Shown piece by piece: positions 27,281 to 37,126 of a stretch of DNA of 64,000 bases. The translations under genes and the position numbers were made by a program. Source of the stretch: Arcobacter defluvii (GTDB taxonomy: Bacteria; Campylobacterota; Campylobacteria; Campylobacterales; Arcobacteraceae). The DNA is taken from NCBI RefSeq assembly GCF_013201725.1, contig NZ_CP053835.1, positions 1,488,001 to 1,552,000 of the forward strand. Reading direction: 5' to 3'. The notes under the pieces were generated by a model. That model did no database searches, was not told the DNA's origin, and saw nothing but the letters and a program-made list of their open reading frames with translations. How positions within the stretch are numbered: the first letter of the stretch is position 1; each line of letters begins with the position of its first letter.

Positions 27281-27516
27281 GCCTTAATATTTAATAACAT
27301 ATCTGAAACAGCATTTTGCGTTTCTATACTTTTTGCATTTGCAGAATATGAAATAACTTCTGGAATTTGTCCTACAATAGAATCTATTAAATCTGCACTT
27401 ACTTCTTGAAACTCTGGATCTGCAACTGTATTTGCAACTCTTGCAATATTTGTTGCCATATCATTTATTTGTAATTCTGAAGCTATCATCGAATTTAAAT
27501 TATTATCAATTCTCAT
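27277..27516 (-). CDS. minimal flagellar rod/hook-like protein
   Basis: A 79-residue protein that looks like the two terminal helices of a flagellar rod or hook protein with nothing between them. The first half (MIASELQINDMATNIARVANT) resembles the N-terminal rod motif. The end (SYSANAKSIETQNAVSDMLLNIKA region) matches the C-terminal helix of FlgC/FlgE proteins, where E-A-N-A-K-x-I-x-T is usual. It overlaps the SprA-like gene by 11 bases and trxC by four. Family assignment is from pattern only. Confidence 0.6.
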   Translation of the reverse strand: MRIDNNLNSMIASELQINDMATNIARVANTVADPEFQEVSADLIDSIVGQIPEVISYSANAKSIETQNAVSDMLLNIKA

Positions 27517-28000
27517 AAGTAAATCCTTGTTTTAAACTTTCTAATAACATTTTATTTAAATTTGCAGTTTGTGCAATACTTGCATCTGCACCACTTAAAG
27601 AACTAACAGAACTAGATGCTTTTTTTAATTGTTCAAGTTTTACTTTAGCACTTTGTGAATTTTCTGGTATAGATGTATCAAATCTAACACTTCCACCCAT
27701 CGCATATAATTTTCCATCTGGTCCAACTTGATAATTATAATTTATTGCACTTGTTGTAGTCGCACCTGATGCATGAGTTTGTTCATGAGTTCTTACTTCA
27801 TTATCTTTATTTTTAAATTTATTTAAAACTCGTTGATAATCATTTTCATCATAATTTTTTTCACCAAGAGTTACTAAATCGTTCTTTTCAAAAGTTGATT
27901 TTTCATTCTCTTTTTTGTCAATATTTGATAATTGACTTTTTTTAAGAGATAATTCTTGATAAATTGATGATATATTTAGATAATTATCAGTTATTTCCAA
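27506..28000 (-). CDS. SprA-related predicted metallopeptidase (CJM1_0395 type)
   Basis: A 164-residue SprA-related (PF12118) protein. The core is VRTHEQTHASGATTTSAIN, in which H-E-Q-T-H resembles a zinc HExxH site, followed by YQVGPDGKLYAMGGSVRFDTS. No signal peptide is seen. Start is TTG, with GGATT upstream. It is the first gene of the unit with the rod-like protein and trxC. Proteolytic activity is predicted from the motif, not shown. Confidence 0.82.
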   Translation of the reverse strand: MEITDNYLNISSIYQELSLKKSQLSNIDKKENEKSTFEKNDLVTLGEKNYDENDYQRVLNKFKNKDNEVRTHEQTHASGATTTSAINYNYQVGPDGKLYAMGGSVRFDTSIPENSQSAKVKLEQLKKASSSVSSLSGADASIAQTANLNKMLLESLKQGFTYEN

Positions 28001-28085
28001 AAGTAATCCATTTTTTCTTTCATTTTAACAAAAAAGAATGAAAATGTAAATAAAAGATTTACTTTTATTTGGATAAAATAACTAA

Positions 28086-29198
28086 ATGATATACAAGTTT
28101 TTAAAGTCTACAACATTAAAACTGTTAATGCTCGTATGTACAGTTCTTGCTACATTAATAGTTTCTGCTTTACTATTTTATAGCCAAATAGATGAATTAA
28201 AAAAGCAAATTGACAATATCTATTTTGGAAATCTAATTCCTATTATAAAACTTCAAATTATTTCAGATAATTATCAAGAAATAGCAAATTGTAGAAAAGT
28301 AAAATATAATTGTGATTTTAAAAAAGAAGAAGAAATTATATTACAAGAATGGGACTATTATTTTAAATCATATAAAAATAATGATGAAAGAATAGTTGTT
28401 GATACAATTAATGATGAAATATTAAATTCATTTAAAGAAAATAAATACAATTTATTTGTCAATATTTTAAAAAGAATTGATTTTCTAATAAAATATGAAA
28501 CACAACAAGCCTTTAAACAAAGAAAAGCTTTTTTAGATGATTATGAGCAAATGAAAAATTATCTATTTTATAATATAGTTTTAATTCTAATTTTGTCATT
28601 TGTTGTTATCGCTTATATTATTTTACAGGTTATAAAAAAAGACAGACAATTAACTATTTTAAATAAAAGATATAAAATAGATTCTATTACAGATTCAATG
28701 ACAAAACTTTATAATAGAAAATATTTTGATACGATTTTTGATAATATGCCATTTATTGCAAATGCAAATAATTGGAAATGTGCTTTTATAATGATTGATA
28801 TAGATTATTTTAAACAATATAATGATACATATGGTCACGACTCGGGAGATGTGACTTTAAAAAAAGTTGCAAATAATTTAAAAGAATATTTTAATAAAAA
28901 ATATGAATTTGTATTTAGATTAGGTGGTGAAGAATTTGGAGTAATTTTATTTGATATTGATTTAAATATTTTAGAAAATTGCCTAAAAGATATGAATAAA
29001 CGAATTATCGAATTACAAATTGAGCATAAAAATAGTAAAATACTCGATGTTGTTTCTATTTCGATGGGAGCTATAATATATGAGCCAAATTCATATATTT
29101 CAGCAAACAAACTTTATAAATTTGCAGATGAATGCTTATATAAGTCAAAAGAAAATGGAAGAAATCAATATCATATATATAACAAAGGGAAAGAATGA
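28086..29198 (+). CDS. membrane diguanylate cyclase
   Basis: A 370-residue GGDEF protein. TM1 is about 11-32, a helical periplasmic sensor with two Cys (about 40-150) follows, and TM2 is about 156-178. The GGDEF domain starts at DSMTKLYNRKYF and has the active site GGEEF near residue 279, so it should make cyclic di-GMP. No RxxD inhibitory site is seen five residues before GGEEF. A four-base overlap couples it to the lipid synthase. Confidence 0.9.
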   Translation: MIYKFLKSTTLKLLMLVCTVLATLIVSALLFYSQIDELKKQIDNIYFGNLIPIIKLQIISDNYQEIANCRKVKYNCDFKKEEEIILQEWDYYFKSYKNNDERIVVDTINDEILNSFKENKYNLFVNILKRIDFLIKYETQQAFKQRKAFLDDYEQMKNYLFYNIVLILILSFVVIAYIILQVIKKDRQLTILNKRYKIDSITDSMTKLYNRKYFDTIFDNMPFIANANNWKCAFIMIDIDYFKQYNDTYGHDSGDVTLKKVANNLKEYFNKKYEFVFRLGGEEFGVILFDIDLNILENCLKDMNKRIIELQIEHKNSKILDVVSISMGAIIYEPNSYISANKLYKFADECLYKSKENGRNQYHIYNKGKE

Positions 29199-29752
29199 GT
29201 TTTTTGTTTAATAAATACAATCACTTTAATTTAGCAAATATAGTGACTTTTTTTAATATTGCATCAGGACTATTTGCAATTTATTTTCTAACACACCATC
29301 AATTTTTTGCAGCAGCATTATTTGCATGGCTTGCTGGAGGATTTGATATATTTGATGGAAAAATTGCGAGAAAATATAATCTTTCTACTCAATTTGGTAT
29401 TCAGTTAGATTCATTTGCAGATTTTTTATCATTTGTAATTGTTCCAGCAATGTTTATCTATTTTGCAATAATTGATACAAAAGAACCTTTTTTAAGTGTT
29501 CCTTTAATTATTTTTGCATTCGTTTATTATGTAATTTCAGGATTAAGAAGATTAATTCAATTTAATATCAATGCAGATGAAGGTAAAGTAGAAAAATATT
29601 TTACAGGTGTTCCAACTCCTTTAGGTGCTATTTTATTGTGGATTGTTTATTTGATTTTTTTAACAGGATTTATATCTGAAACTTTTGTTCTTTTTATGAT
29701 GATAATTATAGGTTATTTACTAAATTCAAAAGTTAAAATTCCTCATTTATAA
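29195..29752 (+). CDS. pssA: CDP-alcohol phosphatidyltransferase, PssA-like
   Basis: A 185-residue membrane enzyme with about five helices. The CDP-alcohol phosphotransferase motif D-G-x(2)-A-R-x(8)-G-x(3)-D-x(3)-D appears as FDGKIARKYNLSTQFG followed by QLDSFAD (about residues 51-72). The context LDSFADFLSFVIVPA favours phosphatidylserine synthase over PgsA. It is shorter than the E. coli-type enzyme but near the size of the short PssA class. Confidence 0.82.
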   Translation: MSFLFNKYNHFNLANIVTFFNIASGLFAIYFLTHHQFFAAALFAWLAGGFDIFDGKIARKYNLSTQFGIQLDSFADFLSFVIVPAMFIYFAIIDTKEPFLSVPLIIFAFVYYVISGLRRLIQFNINADEGKVEKYFTGVPTPLGAILLWIVYLIFLTGFISETFVLFMMIIIGYLLNSKVKIPHL

Positions 29753-29760
29753 GAAAACCT

Positions 29761-30681
29761 ATGAATAATGAAATTGTTAGTGTTGATTTAGGTTCAAACT
29801 CTTTTAGAGTTTTAAAATATGATTGTTTAAATCATAAAATCGTTTTAGAATATAATGAAGTTGTTGGAATGGCTGATGGCCTAGTAGATACTGGGATTAT
29901 TTCAAAAGAAGCAATGCTAAGAGTAGTAAGTGCAATTAAACATTCGAGTGAAGTTCTAAATTATAAACCTGAAAATGCAGTTTGTGTTACAACAGCAGCT
30001 ATGAGAAAAGCAAAGAATAGTAAAGAAGTTTTAGAATTTTTCAAAAATGAAACGGGAATAAATTTTGAAATAATAAATGGCGATGAAGAAGCAAGACTTA
30101 CTTTACTTGCCGTTAAGTATGCTTTAAAAAGAGAAAATATTAATTCAGATAATTTTATACTTCTTGATATTGGTGGTGGTTCTACTGAAATTATCGTAAA
30201 TACTAAAGATAAATATAGTGCAAAAAGTTTTGATTTTGGTATTGTTACAATGACTCAAAAATTTTTAAAAAATCATGACTTACATAAAGATTTAGAGAAT
30301 AGAAAAATAGAAATAAGAGATTTTTTAGATTCACTACATTTAGATTTAAAAAATTATAGTTTTGTTGCAACCGCTGGAACTCCTACAACAATAGCAGCTA
30401 TTAAATTAGGACAAGATTTTTTCTCTTATGATAGAAATATTGTAAATGGAGCAATTGTTAATTTAGAAGATTTAGCAAATAGTTTAGATATTTTTAAAAA
30501 CTCTTCAAAAGAAGAAATTGCAAGACTTGTTGGTCGTGGTAGAGTTGAATTTATTGAAGTTGGAATTTTTATTTATAAAGCAATATTTGAAGTTTTAAAT
30601 AAAAAAGAATCGATAGTTTTAGACGATGGATTAAGAGAAGGTGTAGCTATAAACTACTGTTTAACAAAGTGTAAAAATTAA
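29761..30681 (+). CDS. Ppx/GppA-family phosphatase
   Basis: A 306-residue exopolyphosphatase/pppGpp phosphohydrolase of the short, one-module type. The ASKHA-fold motifs VSVDLGSNSFRVL (about 4-16) and LLDIGGGSTEI (about 136-146) are clear. VTTAAMRKAKN, GDEEARLT and TAGTPTTIAA blocks are also typical. It acts on polyphosphate or pppGpp; which one is preferred is not evident. The 3' end is convergent with the flagellin-like gene. Confidence 0.88.
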   Translation: MNNEIVSVDLGSNSFRVLKYDCLNHKIVLEYNEVVGMADGLVDTGIISKEAMLRVVSAIKHSSEVLNYKPENAVCVTTAAMRKAKNSKEVLEFFKNETGINFEIINGDEEARLTLLAVKYALKRENINSDNFILLDIGGGSTEIIVNTKDKYSAKSFDFGIVTMTQKFLKNHDLHKDLENRKIEIRDFLDSLHLDLKNYSFVATAGTPTTIAAIKLGQDFFSYDRNIVNGAIVNLEDLANSLDIFKNSSKEEIARLVGRGRVEFIEVGIFIYKAIFEVLNKKESIVLDDGLREGVAINYCLTKCKN

Positions 30682-30701
30682 GAAAGTAATCTTACACTTT
30701 G
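30665..30701. terminator. hairpin at the ppx/flagellin-like convergent junction
   Basis: CAAAGTGTAA (30665-30674) pairs perfectly with TTACACTTTG (30692-30701). The stem lies in the 3' coding ends of the two overlapping convergent genes. No T-tract is present. Confidence 0.45.
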
Positions 30702-31472
30702 CTCTTGAACTATATTTGCTTGAGAAGCAGCTAAATAACCTGCATTTGCATTTACATTAGATTTTGAGAAATCAGTTGATTCTCTTCCAAAATCTTTATT
30801 TTTGTTCATTTTATTTTCATTATATAGATTATTTTGTTCTTTTATATTTTCTAATGCTTTTTCTTCGAGTTGTTTACTAAACTGAGAAAATTGATTAGAA
30901 ATACTATCTAATTGACTTGAAGAAGATGATACTTTATTTAAAGCATTGTTCAAATTTTCATTATTATTTAAATCACTATTATTTATAGTTTCAAAAATAT
31001 CATTAGCAAAATTTGTTGTATTTGGTTTTGACATTGTAAAATTTTCTGAACTTGTATTTATATCAATTGTTGTTTTATCATCATAAAAATCATTAGCCAA
31101 TAATGATTCATTTTTATATTTTGTTTCATAAGCTGTTTGATTAAAATTTCTTAAATCTTCATTTATACTTTGTTTTATATCATTTTTATTTTCTAAATTA
31201 TTTGTATTTTCAAGTTTATTTTGAACGTTTTTCAAAAATTCTTGCTGTTTTTCAATTCCATTTTGTGCAATTTTTGAAATTGCTATTCCATCATTTAAAG
31301 ACTGAACATTTAAAGATAATTCATCTCTTTGTTTATTATAATTATTGATATTTAAATTTAAAGCTTCTTTTTCAGAATCATTAATTTTATATTTTGAAGA
31401 AGTTTTTTCTAATTGCAGTGAAGAAGTGTTTAAATTAGAAAGCGTATTATTATTTATAGCGTTTACATCCAT
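30678..31472 (-). CDS. divergent flagellin-like protein
   Basis: A 264-residue protein whose ends resemble flagellin. The N-terminal part contains SLNDGIAISKIAQNGIEKQQEFLKNV-like sequence (about 58-83), recalling the flagellin N-terminal domain. The C-terminus reads DFSKSNVNANAGYLAASQAN then VRLLS, close to the flagellin D0 helix. The middle is low-complexity, Asn/Ser/Asp-rich. There is no signal peptide. A GATATAAT -10-like box precedes the ATG. It could be a minor or atypical flagellin, or a junction protein. Confidence 0.68.
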   Translation of the reverse strand: MDVNAINNNTLSNLNTSSLQLEKTSSKYKINDSEKEALNLNINNYNKQRDELSLNVQSLNDGIAISKIAQNGIEKQQEFLKNVQNKLENTNNLENKNDIKQSINEDLRNFNQTAYETKYKNESLLANDFYDDKTTIDINTSSENFTMSKPNTTNFANDIFETINNSDLNNNENLNNALNKVSSSSSQLDSISNQFSQFSKQLEEKALENIKEQNNLYNENKMNKNKDFGRESTDFSKSNVNANAGYLAASQANIVQEQSVRLLS

Positions 31473-31648
31473 ATTTACTCCTTAAAAATAGTTACTTTTA
31501 TTATATCAAAAAATATTGAGTTTTTATTAAAACATTATTCATTTCCAAGAAAAAAACAATTTTTTTAAATTAATCTTTCTATCAAAAGGTAATTTAATCA
31601 TAGTTTTTGTAAAATAAAACCTTATTTTTAGAAAAACGGAGAATTATT

Positions 31649-33346
31649 ATGAAGATGACTGGCGCAAAAATGGTTGTAGAATCATTACATCAAGAAGGGG
31701 TTGAAGTAGTATTTGGATACCCTGGAGGCGCTATTATGAACGTCTATGATGAAATATATAAACAAAACTATTTTCAACACATTCTAAATAGACATGAACA
31801 AGCTTCAATTATTGCAGCAGAAGGTTATGCAAGAGCTACAGGTAAAGTTGGAGTTTCAATAGTAACAAGTGGTCCAGGATTTACAAATGCAGTTACAGGA
31901 TTAGCTGATGCATATATGGATTCTATTCCTTTAGTTGTAATTTCAGGACAAGTTCCAACTACAATTATTGGAACTGATGGATTCCAAGAAATTGATGCTG
32001 TAGGAATTTCAAGACCTTGTACTAAACACAATTATTTAGTTAATAGAATTGAAGATTTACCAAGAATTATAAAAGAGGCGTTTCATATAGCAAGTACTGG
32101 AAGACCAGGACCTGTACATGTGGATATTCCAAAAGATATTACTGCTCAAGTTGCTGAATTTATTTATCCAGAAGAGATAAATTTACCAACATATAAACCA
32201 ACTATTAACTACAATAAAAGACAATTGAAAAAAGCTATGGAAGCTATTTCAAATGCTAAAAAACCACTTTTATATGTTGGTGGTGGAGCTATATTATCAA
32301 ATTGTGCATTTGAAATTAGAGAATTAGCTAGAAAATTAAATATTCCTGCTGTTGAGACATTAATGGCAAGAGGAGCAATGGGTGATGAAAATCCATTATT
32401 CTTTGGAATGTTAGGGATGCATGGAGAATTTGCAGCTAATATGGCTGCATATGAAACAGATTTATTAATCTCTTTAGGTGCAAGATTTGATGATAGGGTA
32501 ACAGGAAGACTTGATGAATTTGCTTCTAAAGCAAAAGTTATTCATGTAGATATTGATCCCACATCTATTGCAAAATTAGTAGTTCCTGATTATCCAATTG
32601 TTGGAGACTTAAAAATTACTGTTAAAGCTATGATAGAAGCAATAAGCGATTATGAATTTAATGATTATACAAATTGGGTTGAATTACTAAAAGATTATAG
32701 AGAAAAAGAACCTTTAAGATATATTGATTCAAATGAAGTTATTAAACCTCAATGGCCAATTGAAAGAGTAGGAAAAATTTTAGGTTCAAAAGCAATTATT
32801 TCTACTGATGTTGGTCAACATCAAATGTGGACAGCACAATTTTATCCATTTTCATATCCTAGACAATGGGTTACAAGTGGTGGTTTAGGAACAATGGGAT
32901 TTGGATTACCAGCAGCTTTAGGAGTAGCTAGAGCTATAAAAGGAACAGACAAAGTTTCTGTTAATTTTACTGGTGATGGATCAATTTTAATGAATATTCA
33001 AGAGCTTATGACTTGTGTTGAATATGAATTACCAGTAATAAATATTGTTTTAAATAATAACTACTTAGGTATGGTTAGACAGTGGCAAACAATGTTTTAT
33101 GATAATAGATTATCTCAAACTGATTTATCAGCTCAACCAAACTTTAAAATGTTAGTTGAAGCTTTTGGGGGATTAGGTTATAGAGTTACTACAAAAGAGG
33201 AGTTTGATGCTGCTTTAAAAGATGCAGTAGAAAAGAAAAAACCAGCAATGATTGAAGTTGTTGTTGCTAGAAATGAAGAGGTATTACCAATGGTTCCAAA
33301 TGGTCATGCATTAAATGAAATGACATTAATAGAAGGAGGAAAATAA
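31649..33346 (+). CDS. ilvB: acetolactate synthase, large subunit
   Basis: A 565-residue thiamine-diphosphate enzyme that makes acetolactate, the first step of valine, leucine and isoleucine synthesis. The catalytic Glu is in [19 protein letters not shown], and the ThDP/Mg motif is [12 protein letters not shown] with LNNNYLGMV. The [11 protein letters not shown] block is conserved. Its stop shares a base with the ilvH start. The 176-base gap upstream shows no leader peptide rich in branched-chain codons. Confidence 0.95.
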   Translation: MKMTGAKMVVESLHQEGVEVVFGYPGGAIMNVYDEIYKQNYFQHILNRHEQASIIAAEGYARATGKVGVSIVTSGPGFTNAVTGLADAYMDSIPLVVISGQVPTTIIGTDGFQEIDAVGISRPCTKHNYLVNRIEDLPRIIKEAFHIASTGRPGPVHVDIPKDITAQVAEFIYPEEINLPTYKPTINYNKRQLKKAMEAISNAKKPLLYVGGGAILSNCAFEIRELARKLNIPAVETLMARGAMGDENPLFFGMLGMHGEFAANMAAYETDLLISLGARFDDRVTGRLDEFASKAKVIHVDIDPTSIAKLVVPDYPIVGDLKITVKAMIEAISDYEFNDYTNWVELLKDYREKEPLRYIDSNEVIKPQWPIERVGKILGSKAIISTDVGQHQMWTAQFYPFSYPRQWVTSGGLGTMGFGLPAALGVARAIKGTDKVSVNFTGDGSILMNIQELMTCVEYELPVINIVLNNNYLGMVRQWQTMFYDNRLSQTDLSAQPNFKMLVEAFGGLGYRVTTKEEFDAALKDAVEKKKPAMIEVVVARNEEVLPMVPNGHALNEMTLIEGGK

Positions 33347-33843
33347 TGAACAATTTTAATCATTATTATGATAGTGAAACAACAAGACAAGTTATTTCTG
33401 TTGTTGTATTAAATGAACATAATGTTTTATCAAGAATTGTTGGATTATTTTCAGCTAGAGGTTATAATATAGACTCTTTAACTGTTGCTCCAATTGCAGA
33501 AAGTCCTTATTCAAGAATGACAATTGTAACAACAGGTGATAAAAGAGTGATTGATCAAATTGTTAAACAATTAAATAAATTAATTCCTGTATTAAAAGTA
33601 AATGAACATAAAAATGTAGTTGAAAAAGATACAGTTTTAATGAAATTCTCAATTGATAATAATTTATCAGATATAGATGTAATTGCTCGTGCTTATCATG
33701 GAACAATTCAAAATGTTACGGATGAAGCTATTATTGTAAGTGCTACTGATTCAAGTGCAAGAATTATGAATTTCATCAAAGTTATGCAAAAATTTAATCC
33801 ACTTGAAGTTGTAAGAAGTGGAATAGTTGCAATGGAAAGATAA
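33346..33843 (+). CDS. ilvH: acetolactate synthase, regulatory small subunit
   Basis: A 165-residue IlvH/IlvN subunit. The N-terminal ACT domain starts QVISVVVLNEHNVLSRIVGLFSARGYNID (split over about 16-44) and the C-terminal domain includes the ARAYHGTIQNVTDEAIIV region. It confers activity and valine feedback on IlvB. The ribosome site is inside the ilvB 3' end (GGAGG). Confidence 0.94.
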   Translation: MNNFNHYYDSETTRQVISVVVLNEHNVLSRIVGLFSARGYNIDSLTVAPIAESPYSRMTIVTTGDKRVIDQIVKQLNKLIPVLKVNEHKNVVEKDTVLMKFSIDNNLSDIDVIARAYHGTIQNVTDEAIIVSATDSSARIMNFIKVMQKFNPLEVVRSGIVAMER

Positions 33844-33863
33844 GAGTATTTTGCTCTTATCTT
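33837..33863 (+). terminator. hairpin after ilvH
   Basis: AAGATAAGAG (33837-33846) pairs with CTCTTATCTT (33854-33863) around a seven-base loop, over the ilvH stop. Following bases are T-rich but broken, so termination may be partial before lpxD. Confidence 0.45.
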
Positions 33864-33885
33864 GTTCTTATATTAAGGATAAAAA

Positions 33886-34833
33886 ATGACTCTTCAAGAG
33901 ATTGCAGATTTTATTGGTATAGATTGCCAAGAGAAAAAAGAAATTACAGGTTTAAATACTTTATTAGATTCAAATGAAAATCAACTTACTTTTTTAGAAA
34001 ATAAAAAATATTTATCGGATTTGAAAAATACAAAAGCAGCAGCTGTTTTAGTAACAGAAGAAAATTCAAAAGAAGTTCCATCTTCAAGTATTGCTTTAAT
34101 TTGTGATGAACCATATTTAATGTTAGCAAAAATAAGCAAACTTTTTGCTCCAAATGTGATAGAAATGGATGGTGAGAAACCATTAATTGGTGGTGGAACA
34201 AAAGTTATGCCAAATGTATATATTGGTAAAAATTCAGTTATTGGAAGTGATTGTACAATAATGGCAGGAGCTTTTATTGGTGATAATGTAACTATTGGAA
34301 ATAACACTATTATTTATCCAAATGTTACAGTATATAGAGATTGTAGTATTGGAAATGATTGTATAATTCATGCTGGAACTGTAATAGGTAGTGATGGTTT
34401 TGGATTTGCAAATACAAAAGATGGAAAATATATAAAAATTTATCAAAATGGTAATGTAACAATCGGAAATGATATTGAAATTGGAGCAAATTCTACAATA
34501 GATAGAGCAGTTTTTAACTCAACAATTATTGAAGATGGTGTAAGAATAGACAATTTAGTACATATTGGGCATAATTGTAAAATTAGTCGAGGGTCTATTT
34601 TAGTTGCACAAGTTGGATTATCTGGATCTACAACATTACATCCTTATGTTGTGATGGGCGGACAAAGTGCAACAGCAGGGCACTTAGAAATTGCACCATT
34701 TACAACAATTGCTGCACGTAGTGGAGTTACGAAAACAATACATGAACCTAAAAAACAATGGGCAGGATTTCCTTTATTCGAGCATAAACAATGGCTTAAA
34801 TTACAAGGTAAAATTTCAAATTTATTAAAATAA
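33886..34833 (+). CDS. lpxD: UDP-3-O-acylglucosamine N-acyltransferase
   Basis: A 315-residue lipid A enzyme. An N-terminal uridine-binding domain (about 1-95) is followed by a left-handed beta-helix of hexapeptide repeats (about 100-290) and the catalytic His in DNLVHIGHNCKI (about 224-235). It adds the N-linked hydroxyacyl chain. It is followed, 13 bases after the stop, by the likely start of ftsK. Confidence 0.94.
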   Translation: MTLQEIADFIGIDCQEKKEITGLNTLLDSNENQLTFLENKKYLSDLKNTKAAAVLVTEENSKEVPSSSIALICDEPYLMLAKISKLFAPNVIEMDGEKPLIGGGTKVMPNVYIGKNSVIGSDCTIMAGAFIGDNVTIGNNTIIYPNVTVYRDCSIGNDCIIHAGTVIGSDGFGFANTKDGKYIKIYQNGNVTIGNDIEIGANSTIDRAVFNSTIIEDGVRIDNLVHIGHNCKISRGSILVAQVGLSGSTTLHPYVVMGGQSATAGHLEIAPFTTIAARSGVTKTIHEPKKQWAGFPLFEHKQWLKLQGKISNLLK

Positions 34834-34846
34834 CAAAGGTTTTATC

Positions 34847-37075
34847 ATCGCTAAGAAAATTATATCACTAATCCTTCTATTTATTATTGTTTATTTTCAA
34901 TTTACTACTTTTGAAAGTAGTAAAGATATTGTTGGGAATGTTGGATTTGTATTTTCTGATTTTTCCCATAAATATTTTGGATATTTATCATATATATATT
35001 TATTACTATTGATTATTCCTTTATATATAATTAATTTTAGAAAAAATATTGACCAAAAAGATTTAATATTAAATATTTTAGTAGTTTTTTTACTATTTTT
35101 TGTAAGTTTAATATTTCAAGCATTAATTTTAGAAAATCCTTATACAAGAGGAGAAATTGGAAATATTTTAGTTGATTCTCTAAGTCCTGTTATTGGGCGA
35201 GCAGGTTTATATTTTTTTGTAATTGTAGGATTTACTATCTCTTCTTTAGTTTTATTTGAAACTTCTGAATTTGATATGGATGATTTAAAAAAGTTAAGAA
35301 ATAAAATAAAATTAAAAAATAGTTTAGATGTAAAAAGAATAGAAAATAAACATAGAGAAAAAAGAGTAGAAGAGAATACTAAAGAGATTTTAAATAGTAT
35401 AGATAAAAAATTAAATAAATCTCTTCCTGAAGTAAAAGAAGTCAAAGTAGTAGAAAATAATATTACAACAATAACTCCTGAAATTTATGAAAATATTGAA
35501 AAAATAAAAGATAAAGAAGTTTATGAAACTTCTTTATTTGATAGTGATGATTTTGAAAAAGATATTCAAGTAGTTGAATCTCATGGAATTATTGTTGACG
35601 AATTAGAAGAAAATAAAAAACTTCTTGCAGAAATTGAAGTAGGAAAAACAGAAAAACCAAAAAATTTTGAATTACCACCAGCATCATTCTTTCAAAGTTC
35701 ACCAAAAGATAATAAATCTAAAGTATCAGAAGCTTTTATTGACCAAAAAATCGGAGATTTATTAGATAAACTTGCAATGTTTAAAATAGAAGGTGATGTT
35801 GTAAGAACTTATACAGGACCAGTTGTTACAACATTTGAGTTTAAACCAGCTCCAAATGTAAAAGTTTCAAAAATATTAAATCTTCAAGATGATTTAGCAA
35901 TGGCTTTAAAAGCACAAACAATTAGAATTCAAGCTCCAATTCCTGGAAAAGATGTAGTTGGTATTGAAGTTCCAAATGAAGACACTCAAACAATTTATTT
36001 AAGAGAGATGTTAGAAAGTGATATTTTCCAAAACTCTATTTCTCCACTTACTATGATTTTAGGAAAAGATATAGTTGGAAAACCATTTGTAACAGATTTA
36101 AAAAAATTGCCACATCTTTTAATCGCTGGAACAACAGGTTCAGGAAAATCTGTGGGAATTAATTCAATGATTTTATCATTGCTTTATAAAAATTCGCCAG
36201 ATAATTTGCGTTTAGTTATGATTGACCCCAAAATGCTTGAGTTTTCAATGTATAACGATATTCCACATCTTTTAACTCCAGTTATTACAAAAGCAAGTGA
36301 CGCAATCAATGCTTTAGCAAATATGGTTAGTGAAATGGAAAGACGTTATACACTTATGTCAAAAACTAAAACTAAGAATATTGAAAATTACAATGAAAAA
36401 GCTAAAAATGAAGGTCATGAAACAATGCCTTATATTGTAGTTGTAATTGATGAGTTAGCTGATTTAATGATGACAAGTGGAAAAGATGTAGAATATTCAA
36501 TTGCAAGACTTGCTCAAATGGCAAGAGCAAGTGGGATTCACTTAATAGTTGCAACTCAAAGACCATCTGTTGATGTTGTAACAGGACTTATTAAAGCAAA
36601 TTTACCAAGTAGATTGTCTTATAAAGTAGGGCAAAAAATCGATTCTAAGATTATCTTGGACTCACAGGGTGCTGAATCACTTTTAGGAAGAGGAGATATG
36701 TTATTTACTCCTCCTGGAATGTCTGGACTTGTAAGAATTCACGCTCCTTGGTCAACTGAGGCTGAAATAGAAAAAGTTGTAGAATTTTTAAAAGAACAAC
36801 GAGAAGTTGTTTATGATATGAATTTTATAAAAGATAGAGCAACTTCTGTTTCTTCAAATTCAAATGGTTCTAATAATTCTGATTTAAGTGATCTTGATGA
36901 ACTTTATGAAGATGCAAAAGAGATAGTTTTAACAGAGAAAAAAACATCTATTTCTTATATACAAAGAAGACTTAGAATAGGATACAATAGAGCTGCAACA
37001 ATTGTTGAGCAATTAGAACAAACAGGTATTTTATCAGAGGTAAATGCTAAAGGAAACAGAGAAATTTTAATCTAA
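34847..37075 (+). CDS. ftsK: DNA translocase FtsK with apparent ATC start
   Basis: A septal DNA translocase that moves chromosome dimers to dif for Xer resolution. Only TTG at 35009 is a usual start in this frame near the 5' end, but it would cut off one and a half membrane helices. The frame stays open upstream to lpxD, and AAAGG (34835-34839) sits seven bases before ATC at 34847. Starting there gives 742 residues and the expected four membrane helices. The RecA-like motor has Walker A GTTGSGKS (about 428-435) and Walker B VVVIDELADLM, with a C-terminal winged-helix gamma domain. A linker (about 145-275) is charged. Confidence 0.85.
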   Translation: MAKKIISLILLFIIVYFQFTTFESSKDIVGNVGFVFSDFSHKYFGYLSYIYLLLLIIPLYIINFRKNIDQKDLILNILVVFLLFFVSLIFQALILENPYTRGEIGNILVDSLSPVIGRAGLYFFVIVGFTISSLVLFETSEFDMDDLKKLRNKIKLKNSLDVKRIENKHREKRVEENTKEILNSIDKKLNKSLPEVKEVKVVENNITTITPEIYENIEKIKDKEVYETSLFDSDDFEKDIQVVESHGIIVDELEENKKLLAEIEVGKTEKPKNFELPPASFFQSSPKDNKSKVSEAFIDQKIGDLLDKLAMFKIEGDVVRTYTGPVVTTFEFKPAPNVKVSKILNLQDDLAMALKAQTIRIQAPIPGKDVVGIEVPNEDTQTIYLREMLESDIFQNSISPLTMILGKDIVGKPFVTDLKKLPHLLIAGTTGSGKSVGINSMILSLLYKNSPDNLRLVMIDPKMLEFSMYNDIPHLLTPVITKASDAINALANMVSEMERRYTLMSKTKTKNIENYNEKAKNEGHETMPYIVVVIDELADLMMTSGKDVEYSIARLAQMARASGIHLIVATQRPSVDVVTGLIKANLPSRLSYKVGQKIDSKIILDSQGAESLLGRGDMLFTPPGMSGLVRIHAPWSTEAEIEKVVEFLKEQREVVYDMNFIKDRATSVSSNSNGSNNSDLSDLDELYEDAKEIVLTEKKTSISYIQRRLRIGYNRAATIVEQLEQTGILSEVNAKGNREILI

Positions 37076-37126
37076 ATAAAAATGTTACTCTTTTACTTAA
37101 AAAATTCATCAACTTTAACTTCTACA

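Noticed and set aside
31473-31560. Sigma-54 or sigma-28 promoter for the flagellin-like gene
   Set aside because: A TTGGAA stretch exists on the minus strand but the TTGC half is missing at the right spacing; a GATATAAT box closer to the gene fits better.
31473-31648. Leader peptide or attenuator before ilvB
   Set aside because: No short frame rich in Leu/Ile/Val codons and no terminator/antiterminator pair is visible.
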